Shown: positions 55,301 through 63,288 of the stretch, piece by piece
How positions within the stretch are numbered: the stretch's first letter is position 1
Layout: every line of letters begins with the position of its first letter
DNA from: Branchiostoma floridae
Taxonomy: Eukaryota; Chordata; Leptocardii; Amphioxiformes; Branchiostomatidae
NCBI RefSeq assembly: GCF_000003815.2
Contig: NC_049996.1
Coordinates: 10,569,597-10,632,884, forward strand
DNA length: 63,288 nucleotides
Reading direction: 5' to 3'
Made by a program: the position numbers and the translations under genes
The notes under the pieces: model-generated
What the model was told of the DNA's origin: nothing
Databases searched by the model: none
What the model saw: the letters and a program-made list of their open reading frames with translations, nothing else

Positions 55301-58300
55301 CGGTCCCCAAATACCCTACTTTTATACACAATGGATATGGGTTATACCCTACGGACAAAGGATAACCAACATTACTGAAAGTGACCTGTGTTGCTTGTTC
55401 AAGGTGACATGGGGGAGCTATGCTGCTTTCCCTATATGTAGTTGGAGAGATTTTTTTCAAGATAAAATAATGTTTTTACCTTTGGCAAAGAAAATGGTAG
55501 GATCAGCACTGTATCTAAGACTGGCATCTCTGGCTGGCGGGTTTCCGTTCATCTTCCCGTTCTCCTTGAGAGACTTCTTGGGTCCGTTCGGCGGCCCTGC
55601 TCCTCTCCTCATCTCTCTCTCGTTGTCGTACTCATGGTCATCTAAGCTTTGGTCTGAGTGCTGGAAGAGAGATGGTACTAAAACTTAGACTTTGCTAGTT
55701 TGGCCTCGTTCAGCACATCTGAAACCAACCTGATGCTGTAGCATCTTTCACAGATATCTAAAGTGGCAGCATTTATTTTCGGGGGGAGCGCTAATGCTCA
55801 ATTTTCAACAAACTCCCTTTCCCAGTATGTTGAAAATCGTGGATCATAGCTCACCCTGTCAATGAACTCTGCTACTCGAGCAGTCTGAAAGCTATTGATG
55901 TTGCATGTCCAGGTCAAAACTTAGTACAGCAAAATTTGATGCAAAGCACAGTGAGAGGAAGAAGCATGTTTAGGTTAGTAGATTGGAATCTATTCCTTAA
56001 ATCCAAAGCAGTAAGGCCGTTTGAACATTGCCACACCACAGCGCCACCTATCATCTTCCTAGAACACTGCACCACCTGTTGCTTGACGTGTAAATACTAA
56101 CACCTGCCAGCTGTAAGTTAGTGCTTTGTCCCCCACCAAAAAGGTTTTTCCTGAACCGTACCTTGAAGAGAACTCGTTTGTCAAGTGATGGAGGGTAATA
56201 GCGATCTCTATCCTGTGGAAAGATTTTCAAAAGCTACATGTAGTTGTTATAATTATCATTTTAACATGTGACTGTAAGGCCACACCTATTCCCTTTTTCT
56301 GAGCAAATATGTACATGTACATGATTATGTTACGTATAAGAAGTATAATCATTATGAAAGAAAGTAGAATTCTCCTTTTGCTCAATTTGTCCTAAACAGT
56401 GTTATGCAGTAGTTTCCATATTTCTTCCACAAGTCTTTGAAATAGATTTGTGTGTGACTCTTTACCTTGACGTTGTTGACAGAATGCATGGGAGAATAGC
56501 CTGTTGGCTGGTTGGTGAGGGATCCCAGACTACCCTGGTGGCTCCGGGACATCTGGGAAGGCAACAGGTAGTCCTCCGCATCCATCAGCCCCTCCAGGTC
56601 CTCCTCGTCACTCAGCATGTCAAAGATCCTGTTCTCCGTCGGGCTCGGAAGCTTCATACGATCGTCGCCCTGTGTGGGTGAAGAGAAGTCAACGTCAATG
56701 AAGGTTAGACATCCAGGTCAGATATGCTAAAAAGCAGTTACTGTAAATGCATTTAAGTTTGCGGCGATTTAATTCGCGGTAGCGGAAAAAAGTACTTTAC
56801 GCGGTGGTTTTAAGTTCGCGGTAGCACCATGCACTGTAATCTCTTACTGCCATGGAAAATGTTTGCGGTGGTTTTAAGTATGCGGTGAAGTGGCCACTGT
56901 AAAAACCACGAACATTAAACCAATGTGAAAGTTCCTGCATTTACAGTACTCATAAAAGCGCTTAACTGGATAAAACATTATGATTTTGGGAACGGACAGA
57001 TGTTTCAGACAACCATCCGGCGTCTTTTGTCAGTGAACAGAAGTGAACTTTCACACACAAGGCAGCACATAGCCTTTCTATAAACCACTCTCTTGAATCT
57101 TGAGAAGATAATGGTGGAAACAAATACTGTCACATACAAAAAAATGGAACCCAAAATACACAGTACAAATTTCATGGTGAAAGTAATGATATAATCTATA
57201 CGGCACAGTCACCACAAGAAGATGTAGAGACCAGTACCATGTCTACATGTAGCTTCCTGCGCTATAGGCCCAGGCATGTACAGCAGAGAAGAGAGAGAAG
57301 ACAGAATTTGTGAAAGATCAGAAAAATATCAGCATGCTTTAACTTTTTAAGCTACCACAACAGAAACAAACTGATTGTTCATCAAATATAGATTTATTGC
57401 TCTTGAAACAGAAGAGGGAAAAGCAAAACATAAAACTTAAGTTGGCTCCTATATAATTCTGATGATATTTCTGTAAAAATCTCTTTAAACAAACATGTAA
57501 TTCATAGACATTAAAAGCATTAAGGATAAATCTATTCCACAAAATCCCCAAAATATGTCAGTGGTTAAAGAAATGGGAGAGTATGGAAAAATATCTGGAG
57601 TTGGCTCACATAAAAACAGATTAACCCTTGTCCTGCTGGCTTTCTATACCAAAACTCGCCCCCACTGCTGGGGTTCCCAGACCCCTTTAAAACAAAGGGT
57701 ACTAGTTTGATTTTGCTTATTTTTAGTTACTTTACCTTACATTAACCCCATAAAGGTATATATCATTGTAAAGCTTACAATGTGTACTTTCAAGAAATGT
57801 TGCATACATTTACAATTCTATCAGTCATAAGGGTTTACAGTGGCAATAAAACAATAAAACACACTTTTTCATTAAACATTTGTATTCTACTTTCATATCA
57901 TACATTTCCAGTGTCAATTTCTTGACTACAATCTATCTTAAGACTTCTGACAACATTTTCTTGCCCATGTGAGAAAAAGAATCATGCAGGTATTGCTACA
58001 GGTGAGTTAATGATTGGACATTGTCCTTGGTGCTGAACTGGCTTTTCTGTCTAACTACTATCCCTTCAGTGTTGAATAAACTTCATTCTGACACTGTCTG
58101 GCAAGTGAAATAAAAGCTTGTTGTACCATACATTCAAGCTTGCTGTCTCTACTTTGCTTGAGAGTCTAAGTTAAGTTATCTGCACCTAATATATTTATCA
58201 TAAAGTCATAAAAAGCAATAAAAAATAGATTAGTCCACAATATGTCACAATCATCTCTACAGCACCATTTAAAAAACTTTTGACATCAGTACAAAGTTAT

Positions 58301-61300
58301 TGAGGAGTACTGGGGACATGACAGCGATACATAGAAGGTAAGAAAATAAACAGGTATTGCTACAGGTAAGTTAATGATTGAACATTGTCCTTGGTGCTGA
58401 ATGGAGTATAATCACTATTCTTGTAGCATTGAATAAACTCGGTTGTGACACTGTCTGGCAAGTGGAATATAAGCTTGCTGTACATCAAATTAAAGCCTAC
58501 AGTCACTATATTGCTCGAGAGTCTATGTTAAGTTGTTTCCACCTATTCTATTGATCATTAAGTCATAAAAAGCAATAAAAGGTAGATTTTGTCCATAATC
58601 TCTCATACTAAGCTCTACAGTACCAGTAAGATAACTTGTGACAAAAGTACAAAGTTCCTGAGGAGTTCTGAGGACAAGACAACGATACAAACGAGGTAAG
58701 AAAATAGATTCCCACTTCTTGGGGGGCCTACGTCATCACTCCGACTTGGTCTGGGGCCCCGGCGGGGTCAGCATCCGGCCTCGCACAATTGCCCCCCTCC
58801 CCCCCGGCCCCGACTGCATCCCCGACCCGGTTCCTGGCCTCCTCGGTCTTGAACACGGCCTCTCGCCCGACCACAGCCATGCCAGCCACGGTCACAGTCT
58901 GTTCCATCCGCCCCAAGATTTGCTGTAGCACTATAGGAGCCCCATGCATTCGGTAGCACGCCAAACTTGGATCAGATGTCGTCATATCAGCTCCTCCACC
59001 ACTTTCATTGGATTCTCTGCCCAAATCAGGTAAAATGGGATCGGAATCCTTCCATAAAGTATTCGGTGTGAATCTCCGATACCATAAATTGCGGCATTTT
59101 TACGTTAAATACTGAAATTTTCCACCGAAAACAGCCAAAACAGCAAGACAAAACACTTCCGCGTTATAGCAGACGAAAATGACGCTCATGAATATTAATT
59201 AGCCTCGCATGGGCTTCTGGGATGACGTACTTCCGGTTGCGTAACCGGTCGTTGACCCCTGACCCCTGACCCATAACAGCTGATACCAAGTTGGATTCCC
59301 GCCACTACCGCACGCGAGTGCTACGTACGTATCCCAGACCTACCCCCCAAACTACAATAGTGTTGCACCGCAAATAGAACATGCATGTGCAACAACACAA
59401 TTGTAGCGTGCCGCAGGACTAGGGTTAAGCATAGAAGAAAAAGCAAGGTCCTGTATGATTTTGTGGGTTGACTGTGTAAGTAATAATTCAAAAGTTTAAT
59501 AATTATTCTTGACAAAGCCACATTTTTGTATACTGACCTGGATTACAATGTATCTGGGGGGATCTGCTGCCAGTTTGTGGAAGGTGTCCACTAACTCTGA
59601 AAAGTTGGGCCTGGCGTCAGCATCCAGCAACCAACCTGGGAGACACAACATACAGTCATGTACAGTCAAACTTAGTCTCAACAACAACTTAAAGGATTGA
59701 TCATGAGGAAAATGGTTGGTAAGGAGGGAGGGGCTCCAAATAAGAGGGTACTAACAAAATTGGACAGGACTGTTTTAACATGACTTATTATGACTGGCGC
59801 TGCTTGGCTGCACCAAGTGGTTGGGACTTAACTTTTAAAAAATGGTAACAGTGCACAGGTGACCACTAAACACAGAATTCTTAATGCTTGAGTCAACAGG
59901 AAGAATTATTGTGTAAGACCCATAAAAAGTGGCAACAATGCCCAGATAGGCTAGCGACTTGGCTACTACTCCTGGCTCAGGACAATGTGCCCTTGGGAAA
60001 GGCACTTCACATAAGATTACTCACTCCATCTAAGGTGTAACAATGGGTACCTGACTTCAGTTGAGGTAAAAGGTGGTGGAAGGAGATGGACAGACTTTGT
60101 CTTCCATTACCATACCCTAGACACAGCGGATCAACCACACGCTGCACCTATGGCTTCTAAATTGGGATATCTACATGTACCTTAAGGTAACTTACCATCA
60201 TGACTCTAAAGGTGGTCATTAGTTAAACAAATCAAACTTGGGTAATACAATATCTTTACTCACACTTGACCATGACCATGTAGAGGTCCAGCGTGCAGAT
60301 GGGAGGCTGTGGGAGTCTCTCTCCTCTCTCCAGCAAGTCGGGTACATCCCTGGCTCGCACTCCGTCGTACGGCTTTCCTCCGAACGTCATCAACTCCCAA
60401 ATTGTCACACCTGAAGGACAGGTAAGAAGTAACATTAGGACTTGTACACGTCTTTGAAAGCTTGAAGACTTTGTCAAGGCAGTTACCTCAATGGGACTTG
60501 TACAAAATGCTTGTTTTGATGGTTTTTGCAGTTCTTAAAGAAGATGCTATGATCATGAGCCACAGTATCTAGAATCACTTTTTCTTAACATCTACACATG
60601 TACAAATGTACATGTAGCAAGAGCCAAAAAGTCACTACAAGTCTGAACTAAAGACAAGGAAACTGACCACAAAGGAAAGGTATGTTCTACTCACCAAAAC
60701 TCCACACATCACTCTGATGTGTGAACTTCCTGTACTGGATACACTCCAGCGCCAACCACTTAATGGGCATCTGTCAACATAAAAAGAAAAAAATTTAGTC
60801 AGAAGTACTGGCCTGATGTCAATCATGTGGCATCAAAAGATCAACTAACTAGAGTAGGAGACTAGGCTACCACTCCTGGTTAAACATTGTGTCCTTGGGA
60901 AAGGCACTAAGTCTTTACACAACATTAACATTCCTCACTACATCCTGGTGTTACATTTGTAACAATAGGTACCTGACTTAGTCAGACAAAAGGTGGTGGG
61001 AGCAGAGGGATGCACTCTGCCTTCCAATACTGTGACACAGTACATGTAGATTAACAACCCACTGCACCTAGGCCTCTAAAAGGCAATGGAACATATATCT
61101 TTGTCTTAAGCCGACACAATTCCATACTACAAGGCACAGTAGCAGGAGGGAGGAAACGAGGTAGGCCAAGGAAGACGTGGCTGGACAACATAAAGGTGTG
61201 GACTGGACTAAGCACTGATCAACTGATCAGAGGGGCAGAGGACAGAACAAGATGGGCAAAGATTACTGCTGATGGATGTTGTGGAGCCCCTACGACCACT

Positions 61301-62291
61301 GTGGTTAAAGGTCGTGAGTGAGTGAGTGAACTTTAAATCATAATGTCAGTCAACGCATGGCACTTAACACATTAGTAACATCTGTGGTTATGTTACTGTA
61401 ATGTTACTACCAACCTTTCCACCTTCTGCATAGTATTCTTCTTCGTCGATATCCAGCAACTTGGCCAGTCCAAAATCAGTGATTTTCACCTGGTTTGGGG
61501 TTTTCACTACAAAGGGACACAAACAAGCTTCAGACTACATGTATCAAAAGAATAAAGTAACTTTACATGTGTAGTGTTAATAGTGTACAATGTATTAACG
61601 TGTGAGCCAAGTGACAACAAACTACAAGTATCTCATACCTAATAGATACATTTGTAAATCAAGTTGCTTATTTTGTTTATTGTGGAGTTGCTTATTGTGG
61701 AGAAAGTGTTTGCATCTCACCGAGAACGTTTCTTGCTGCCAGATCACGGTGAACAAGCCTCTTTTCTTCCAGGTACAACATTCCCTGTACATAAAAACAA
61801 ACAGTCTCAATATCCTATATCTCAGGTTATGGCTATGTCCACAAAACAATAGACAAAGAGTTGGAGCTGCGGCCTTACTAATGGCTCGCCACATTACACT
61901 ACATTGACATTTGTTTATCCTACCAACCTAAAGCTCTATTGTATATTCTAATGCTGTCTTTACCACAAATGCCTAATACACACTAGCTAGAAAAGGCAAA
62001 CAGTAAGTACATTATGTAGAATATGTACTACAGTAAAAGCTGTTTAATTGCACATCCATTTGCCAGCATCTTTCATGCAATTATCCAGATGGTGCAACGA
62101 TGCGAAAGTTATCCAGCAGCACCGCACGTACTGGTTCGGGATTCTGTGCAATTAACAGAAGTGTGCAATAATCTGTTGTGCAATTAGCTGGCTTCTACTG
62201 TATCATAGTCTTTCGAGACTGACAAATGCCAACTACTACAGTAACTATTAATGCTTCTACTAGATCATAGTCTTTCGAGACTGACAAATGC

Positions 62292-62323
<32 letters not shown>

Positions 62324-63288
62324 GAGACTAGACCATAGTCTTGCAAGACTGACAAATGCCTACTACTACTACTATTGCTACTTCTACTACTACTACTAGA
62401 TAAGGCAACCAAGTTACCGAGGCAATCTGTGTGCACCAGTTCAGCAGGACCTGTGACCCAATGTTGTCCCTGTTCTGCAGCACATACTTCAGCAGGTCTC
62501 CCAGGGGCATGAACTGAGTAACCAGCATCGTCTGCTGAGCTAGGCACACTCCTAACAGTCGCACCAGGCACGGGTGGTCTACTGTGGCCATCACGTAGGC
62601 TTCCTGTGTTAGAGGATAGAGATACAACAGACTTTAGCACTGTGTGGCTAGCTACAGCGTGGTCTGCTGAGCTAGGCACACTCCTAAAAGTCACACCAGG
62701 CAAGGGTGGTCTACTGTGGCCTTCACGTAGGCTTCCTGTGTTAGAGGACAGAAAAACAACAGACATTAGCTGAGCTAGGCACACTCCTAACAGTCGCACC
62801 AGGCAAGGGTGGTCTACTGTGGCCATCACGTAGGCTTCCTGTGTTAGAGGACAAACAATAAATTTTAGAACTGTGTGGCCAGCATGGTTTGCTGCACCAA
62901 GAGTCGCACTAGGTATGGGTCGTCCATCCATTATAGACATCCGAATTACTTTGACATTTTTCCCCTCAAAATTTTGTACAGTAACTTTCTTCAAATTTTG
63001 ACATCTGTCAGTAGAGACTAACACAAGTTTACATTCCAAATATGCACATGAAGTTGTAACAGAAAAGCAAGTCTGAACTGGACTTTGATCACTGATCGCG
63101 TTCTACTTTACATTCTGTTACATCAAGCCTTGAATTCTTTCACGGACAAGTCTTAAGTTATGTTGCTAACAAAAAAATGCGAGGAAAAGACAAACGTGAA
63201 CTGATATCACACCTCTAGTAGCTCCTTGCTGGCCTCAGGAGTGGTGGCCCTCACGCAGCACCTTCACTGCAACAGGGATCTTCACATT
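52145..63288 (-). CDS. ErbB: ErbB/EGFR family receptor tyrosine kinase, 3' part
   Basis: Cell-surface receptor for EGF/neuregulin-type ligands; only the intracellular part is in the window. Exons 5' to 3': 63288-63213, 62603-62418, 61784-61721, 61506-61415, 60770-60695, 60410-60264, 59635-59538, 56669-56466, 56212-56162, 55660-55480, 54853-54761, 54143-53973, 52380-52145. All borders are AG/GT and phases agree. Motifs in order: VAVK (catalytic Lys), [82 protein letters not shown], then the tail with [22 protein letters not shown] and NPEYQ. These match ErbB receptors rather than other kinases. The ectodomain, transmembrane and glycine-rich loop exons lie beyond 63288. The first exon has a one-base insertion, and the second has extra partial copies upstream. 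Confidence 0.95.
53973..54143 (-). CDS. ErbB: ErbB tail exon with EEYVPPG
   Basis: 171 nt, phase 1 at both ends. It is Ser/Pro-rich, with the candidate phosphotyrosine motif TEEYVPPG and the repeated SSIEG ([22 protein letters not shown]). The upstream neighbour, 54853-54761, is Lys/Ser-rich ([15 protein letters not shown]). Confidence 0.85.
55480..56669 (-). CDS. ErbB: ErbB exons just after the kinase domain (three exons)
   Basis: 56669-56466 encodes [33 protein letters not shown] and a Ser/Gln-rich stretch. It matches the human EGFR segment after the kinase that ends in the tyrosine of DEYLIP. 56212-56162 encodes [17 protein letters not shown]. 55660-55480 encodes [10 protein letters not shown] and [12 protein letters not shown], the latter matching the RYSSDPT block of EGFR. 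Confidence 0.9.
56740..56948. mobile_element. MITE with TACTGTAAATGCA ends, in ErbB intron
   Basis: The ends TACTGTAAATGCATTTAAG and TGCATTTACAGTA are inverted repeats. The interior repeats GCGGTGGTTTTAAGT twice. A relic is at 5650-5722. A TA target site is likely. Confidence 0.85.
57987..58709. repeat. Tandem duplication of about 360 bp in an ErbB intron
   Basis: 57987-58351 and 58352-58709 are parallel copies. Both contain CAGGTATTGCTACAGGT, TTGTCCTTGGTGCTGAA, ACTGTCTGGCAAGTG and a final AGGTAAGAAAATA. They abut the small ORF at 58728-59024 and could be duplicated 3' sequence of that gene. No coding is seen from 57000 to 57986. Confidence 0.85.
58728..59024 (-). CDS. Small ORF nested in an ErbB intron, same strand
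   Basis: 98 codons from ATG 59024 to TAG, GC-rich unlike the surrounding intron. The first 65 residues look like a helical protein ([20 protein letters not shown], then [14 protein letters not shown]). The last 30 are Gly/Ala/Asp-rich and may be out of the real frame or beyond a splice site. About 150 bp upstream lies a promoter-like region. I do not recognise the family. It may be the first exon of an independent small gene or a retrocopy. Confidence 0.45.
   Translation of the reverse strand: MGRESNESGGGADMTTSDPSLACYRMHGAPIVLQQILGRMEQTVTVAGMAVVGREAVFKTEEARNRVGDAVGAGGEGGNCARPDADPAGAPDQVGVMT
59150..59320 (-). promoter_or_regulatory. Promoter-like region inside the ErbB intron
   Basis: It contains GATGACGTACTTCCGGTTGC (CRE-like TGACGTA next to ETS-like CTTCCGG), TGACCCC repeated three times, and several CpGs. 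It is well placed to drive the minus-strand ORF at 59024-58728. Confidence 0.45.
59538..60770 (-). CDS. ErbB: ErbB kinase C-lobe exons (three exons)
   Basis: 60770-60695 carries [25 protein letters not shown]. 60410-60264 carries [27 protein letters not shown] and YMVMVKC. 59635-59538 carries [18 protein letters not shown] and ends DPPRYIVIQ. The substrate-binding P+1 loop and the conserved C-lobe arginine (DADARP) are intact. Confidence 0.95.
59935..60165. repeat. SINE-like interspersed repeat, copy 1
   Basis: It contains CTTGGGAAAGGCACTTCACA, GGTGTAACAATGGGTACCTG, then AAAGGTGGTGGAAGGAG and CTGCACCTATGGCTTCTAAA. The CTTGGGAAAGGCACTT to GGGTACCTG block resembles the body of many metazoan SINEs. 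A parallel copy is at 60855-61080. Confidence 0.7.
60855..61080. repeat. SINE-like interspersed repeat, copy 2
   Basis: Colinear with 59935-60165: CCTTGGGAAAGGCACTAAG, AACAATAGGTACCTGACTTA, AAAGGTGGTGGGAGCAG, CTGCACCTAGGCCTCTAAA. Same orientation, in the next ErbB intron. Confidence 0.7.
61128..61345 (+). mobile_element. 3' end of a non-LTR retrotransposon (LINE)
   Basis: The plus strand reads [20 protein letters not shown], then [10 protein letters not shown] and [12 protein letters not shown] with a stop. This is the typical C-terminal tail of an endonuclease/reverse-transcriptase polyprotein in animal LINEs. It finishes in GTGAGTGAGTGAGTGA, a simple-repeat 3' tail. It is 5'-truncated, as usual, and lies antisense in an ErbB intron. 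Confidence 0.8.
61415..61794 (-). CDS. ErbB: ErbB catalytic-loop and activation-loop exons
   Basis: 61784-61721 encodes [21 protein letters not shown] with the HRD catalytic Asp and the metal-binding Asn. 61506-61415 encodes [20 protein letters not shown] and [10 protein letters not shown] with the DFG Asp and the activation-loop tyrosine. All kinase-critical residues are present. Confidence 0.95.
62195..62400. repeat. Repeated ATAGTCTTTCGAGACTGACA block with (CTA)n
   Basis: CATAGTCTTTCGAGACTGAC followed by AAATGCC and a CTA microsatellite occurs three times in tandem, each with a different CTA length. TCTTTCGAGA is itself a short palindrome. It looks like repeated copies of a retroelement 3' tail ending in a microsatellite. 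Confidence 0.8.
62418..62603 (-). CDS. ErbB: ErbB alpha-C/hinge exon (complete copy)
   Basis: 186 nt, phase 0 at both ends. It encodes [20 protein letters not shown] and [20 protein letters not shown] and ends WCTQIAS. It matches the EGFR exon with the alpha-C helix end, gatekeeper (VTQFMPLG) and hinge. It is the only copy of this exon that is full length with a donor. Confidence 0.95.
62640..62940 (-). pseudogene. ErbB: Partial tandem copies of the ErbB alpha-C exon
   Basis: Copy B starts at 62735 with its own CAG acceptor. It reads [14 protein letters not shown], then a TGA for Arg, then [10 protein letters not shown]. Copy C starts at 62838 and reads [20 protein letters not shown] and LAQ without a stop, but breaks off near 62770 with no donor. 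A third, more decayed fragment spans about 62930-62880 (DDPYLVRLL-type, then QQTML). Each keeps the upstream intron end CCTCTAACACAG. They would break the kinase if spliced in. Confidence 0.85.
63213..63288 (-). CDS. ErbB: ErbB beta-3 exon, cut by the window edge, with a frameshift
   Basis: It encodes [12 protein letters not shown] with the catalytic lysine. One extra base in the CCC run at 63248-63250 (+ strand) then shifts the frame to a TGA. In the shifted frame [11 protein letters not shown] follows and joins in frame to EAYVM. The donor is GAG|GTGTG. The extra base sits in a short homopolymer, so it may be a sequencing error. Confidence 0.85.

Noticed and set aside
62260-63039. 259-codon minus-strand ORF
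   Set aside because: It runs through introns, decayed exon copies in mixed frames and a CTA microsatellite. The real ErbB exons have different borders.

Overview
The window is animal genomic DNA from an intron-rich, transposon-rich genome. The best guess is a cephalochordate (amphioxus, Branchiostoma). This is an inference from gene content (an ErbB/EGFR-type receptor kinase with short introns, an animal CbxX/SpoVK-like AAA+ gene, an integrase-core gene), from dense small inverted-repeat elements, and from minisatellites. Nothing in the sequence names the species. There is one assembly gap (1426-1550).

Layout. Positions 1-3.7 kb hold a 40-bp pyrimidine-rich minisatellite and related arrays that switch strand polarity. 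Positions 7.4-10.0 kb (+ strand) hold a tandem array of about 342-bp units encoding a half zinc ribbon plus a charged helical segment. Positions 10.9-13.1 kb (+) carry a decayed copy of MGAT1 (N-acetylglucosaminyltransferase I). Positions 15.1-16.6 kb (+) carry an intact integrase-core (DDE) open reading frame. From 31.6 down to 21.0 kb (-) runs a 13-exon gene whose splice phases all agree. It encodes about 652 residues: an N-terminal double-CxxC zinc ribbon, an Arg/Asp-rich repeat, an unrecognised middle region, an acidic linker and a C-terminal CbxX/CfxQ (SpoVK-like) AAA+ ATPase. Upstream of it, on the same strand (33.6-34.8 kb), lies an inverted relative of the 7.4-10 kb array. A candidate promoter and first exon lie at 35.7-35.9 kb.

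Positions 36.6-38.6 kb hold a second copy of the 40-bp minisatellite, followed by a pair of direct repeats of about 1 kb (38.7-39.6 and 40.9-41.8 kb). Around 45.9 kb there is a CCAAT/GC-box promoter-like patch with small candidate spliced genes on either side. A 26-bp minisatellite fills 47.5-48.3 kb.

From 63.3 kb (window edge) down to 52.1 kb (-) lies the 3' part of an ErbB/EGFR family receptor tyrosine kinase: 13 exons in consistent phase, covering the kinase domain from beta-3 to the end and the whole phosphotyrosine tail. The exon encoding the alpha-C region has extra partial tandem copies, and the first exon has a one-base frameshift. A small unrecognised same-strand ORF with a promoter-like upstream region sits inside one ErbB intron (58.7-59.3 kb).

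Most of the remaining sequence is intron or intergenic DNA with many short inverted-repeat elements, whose ends are given below.
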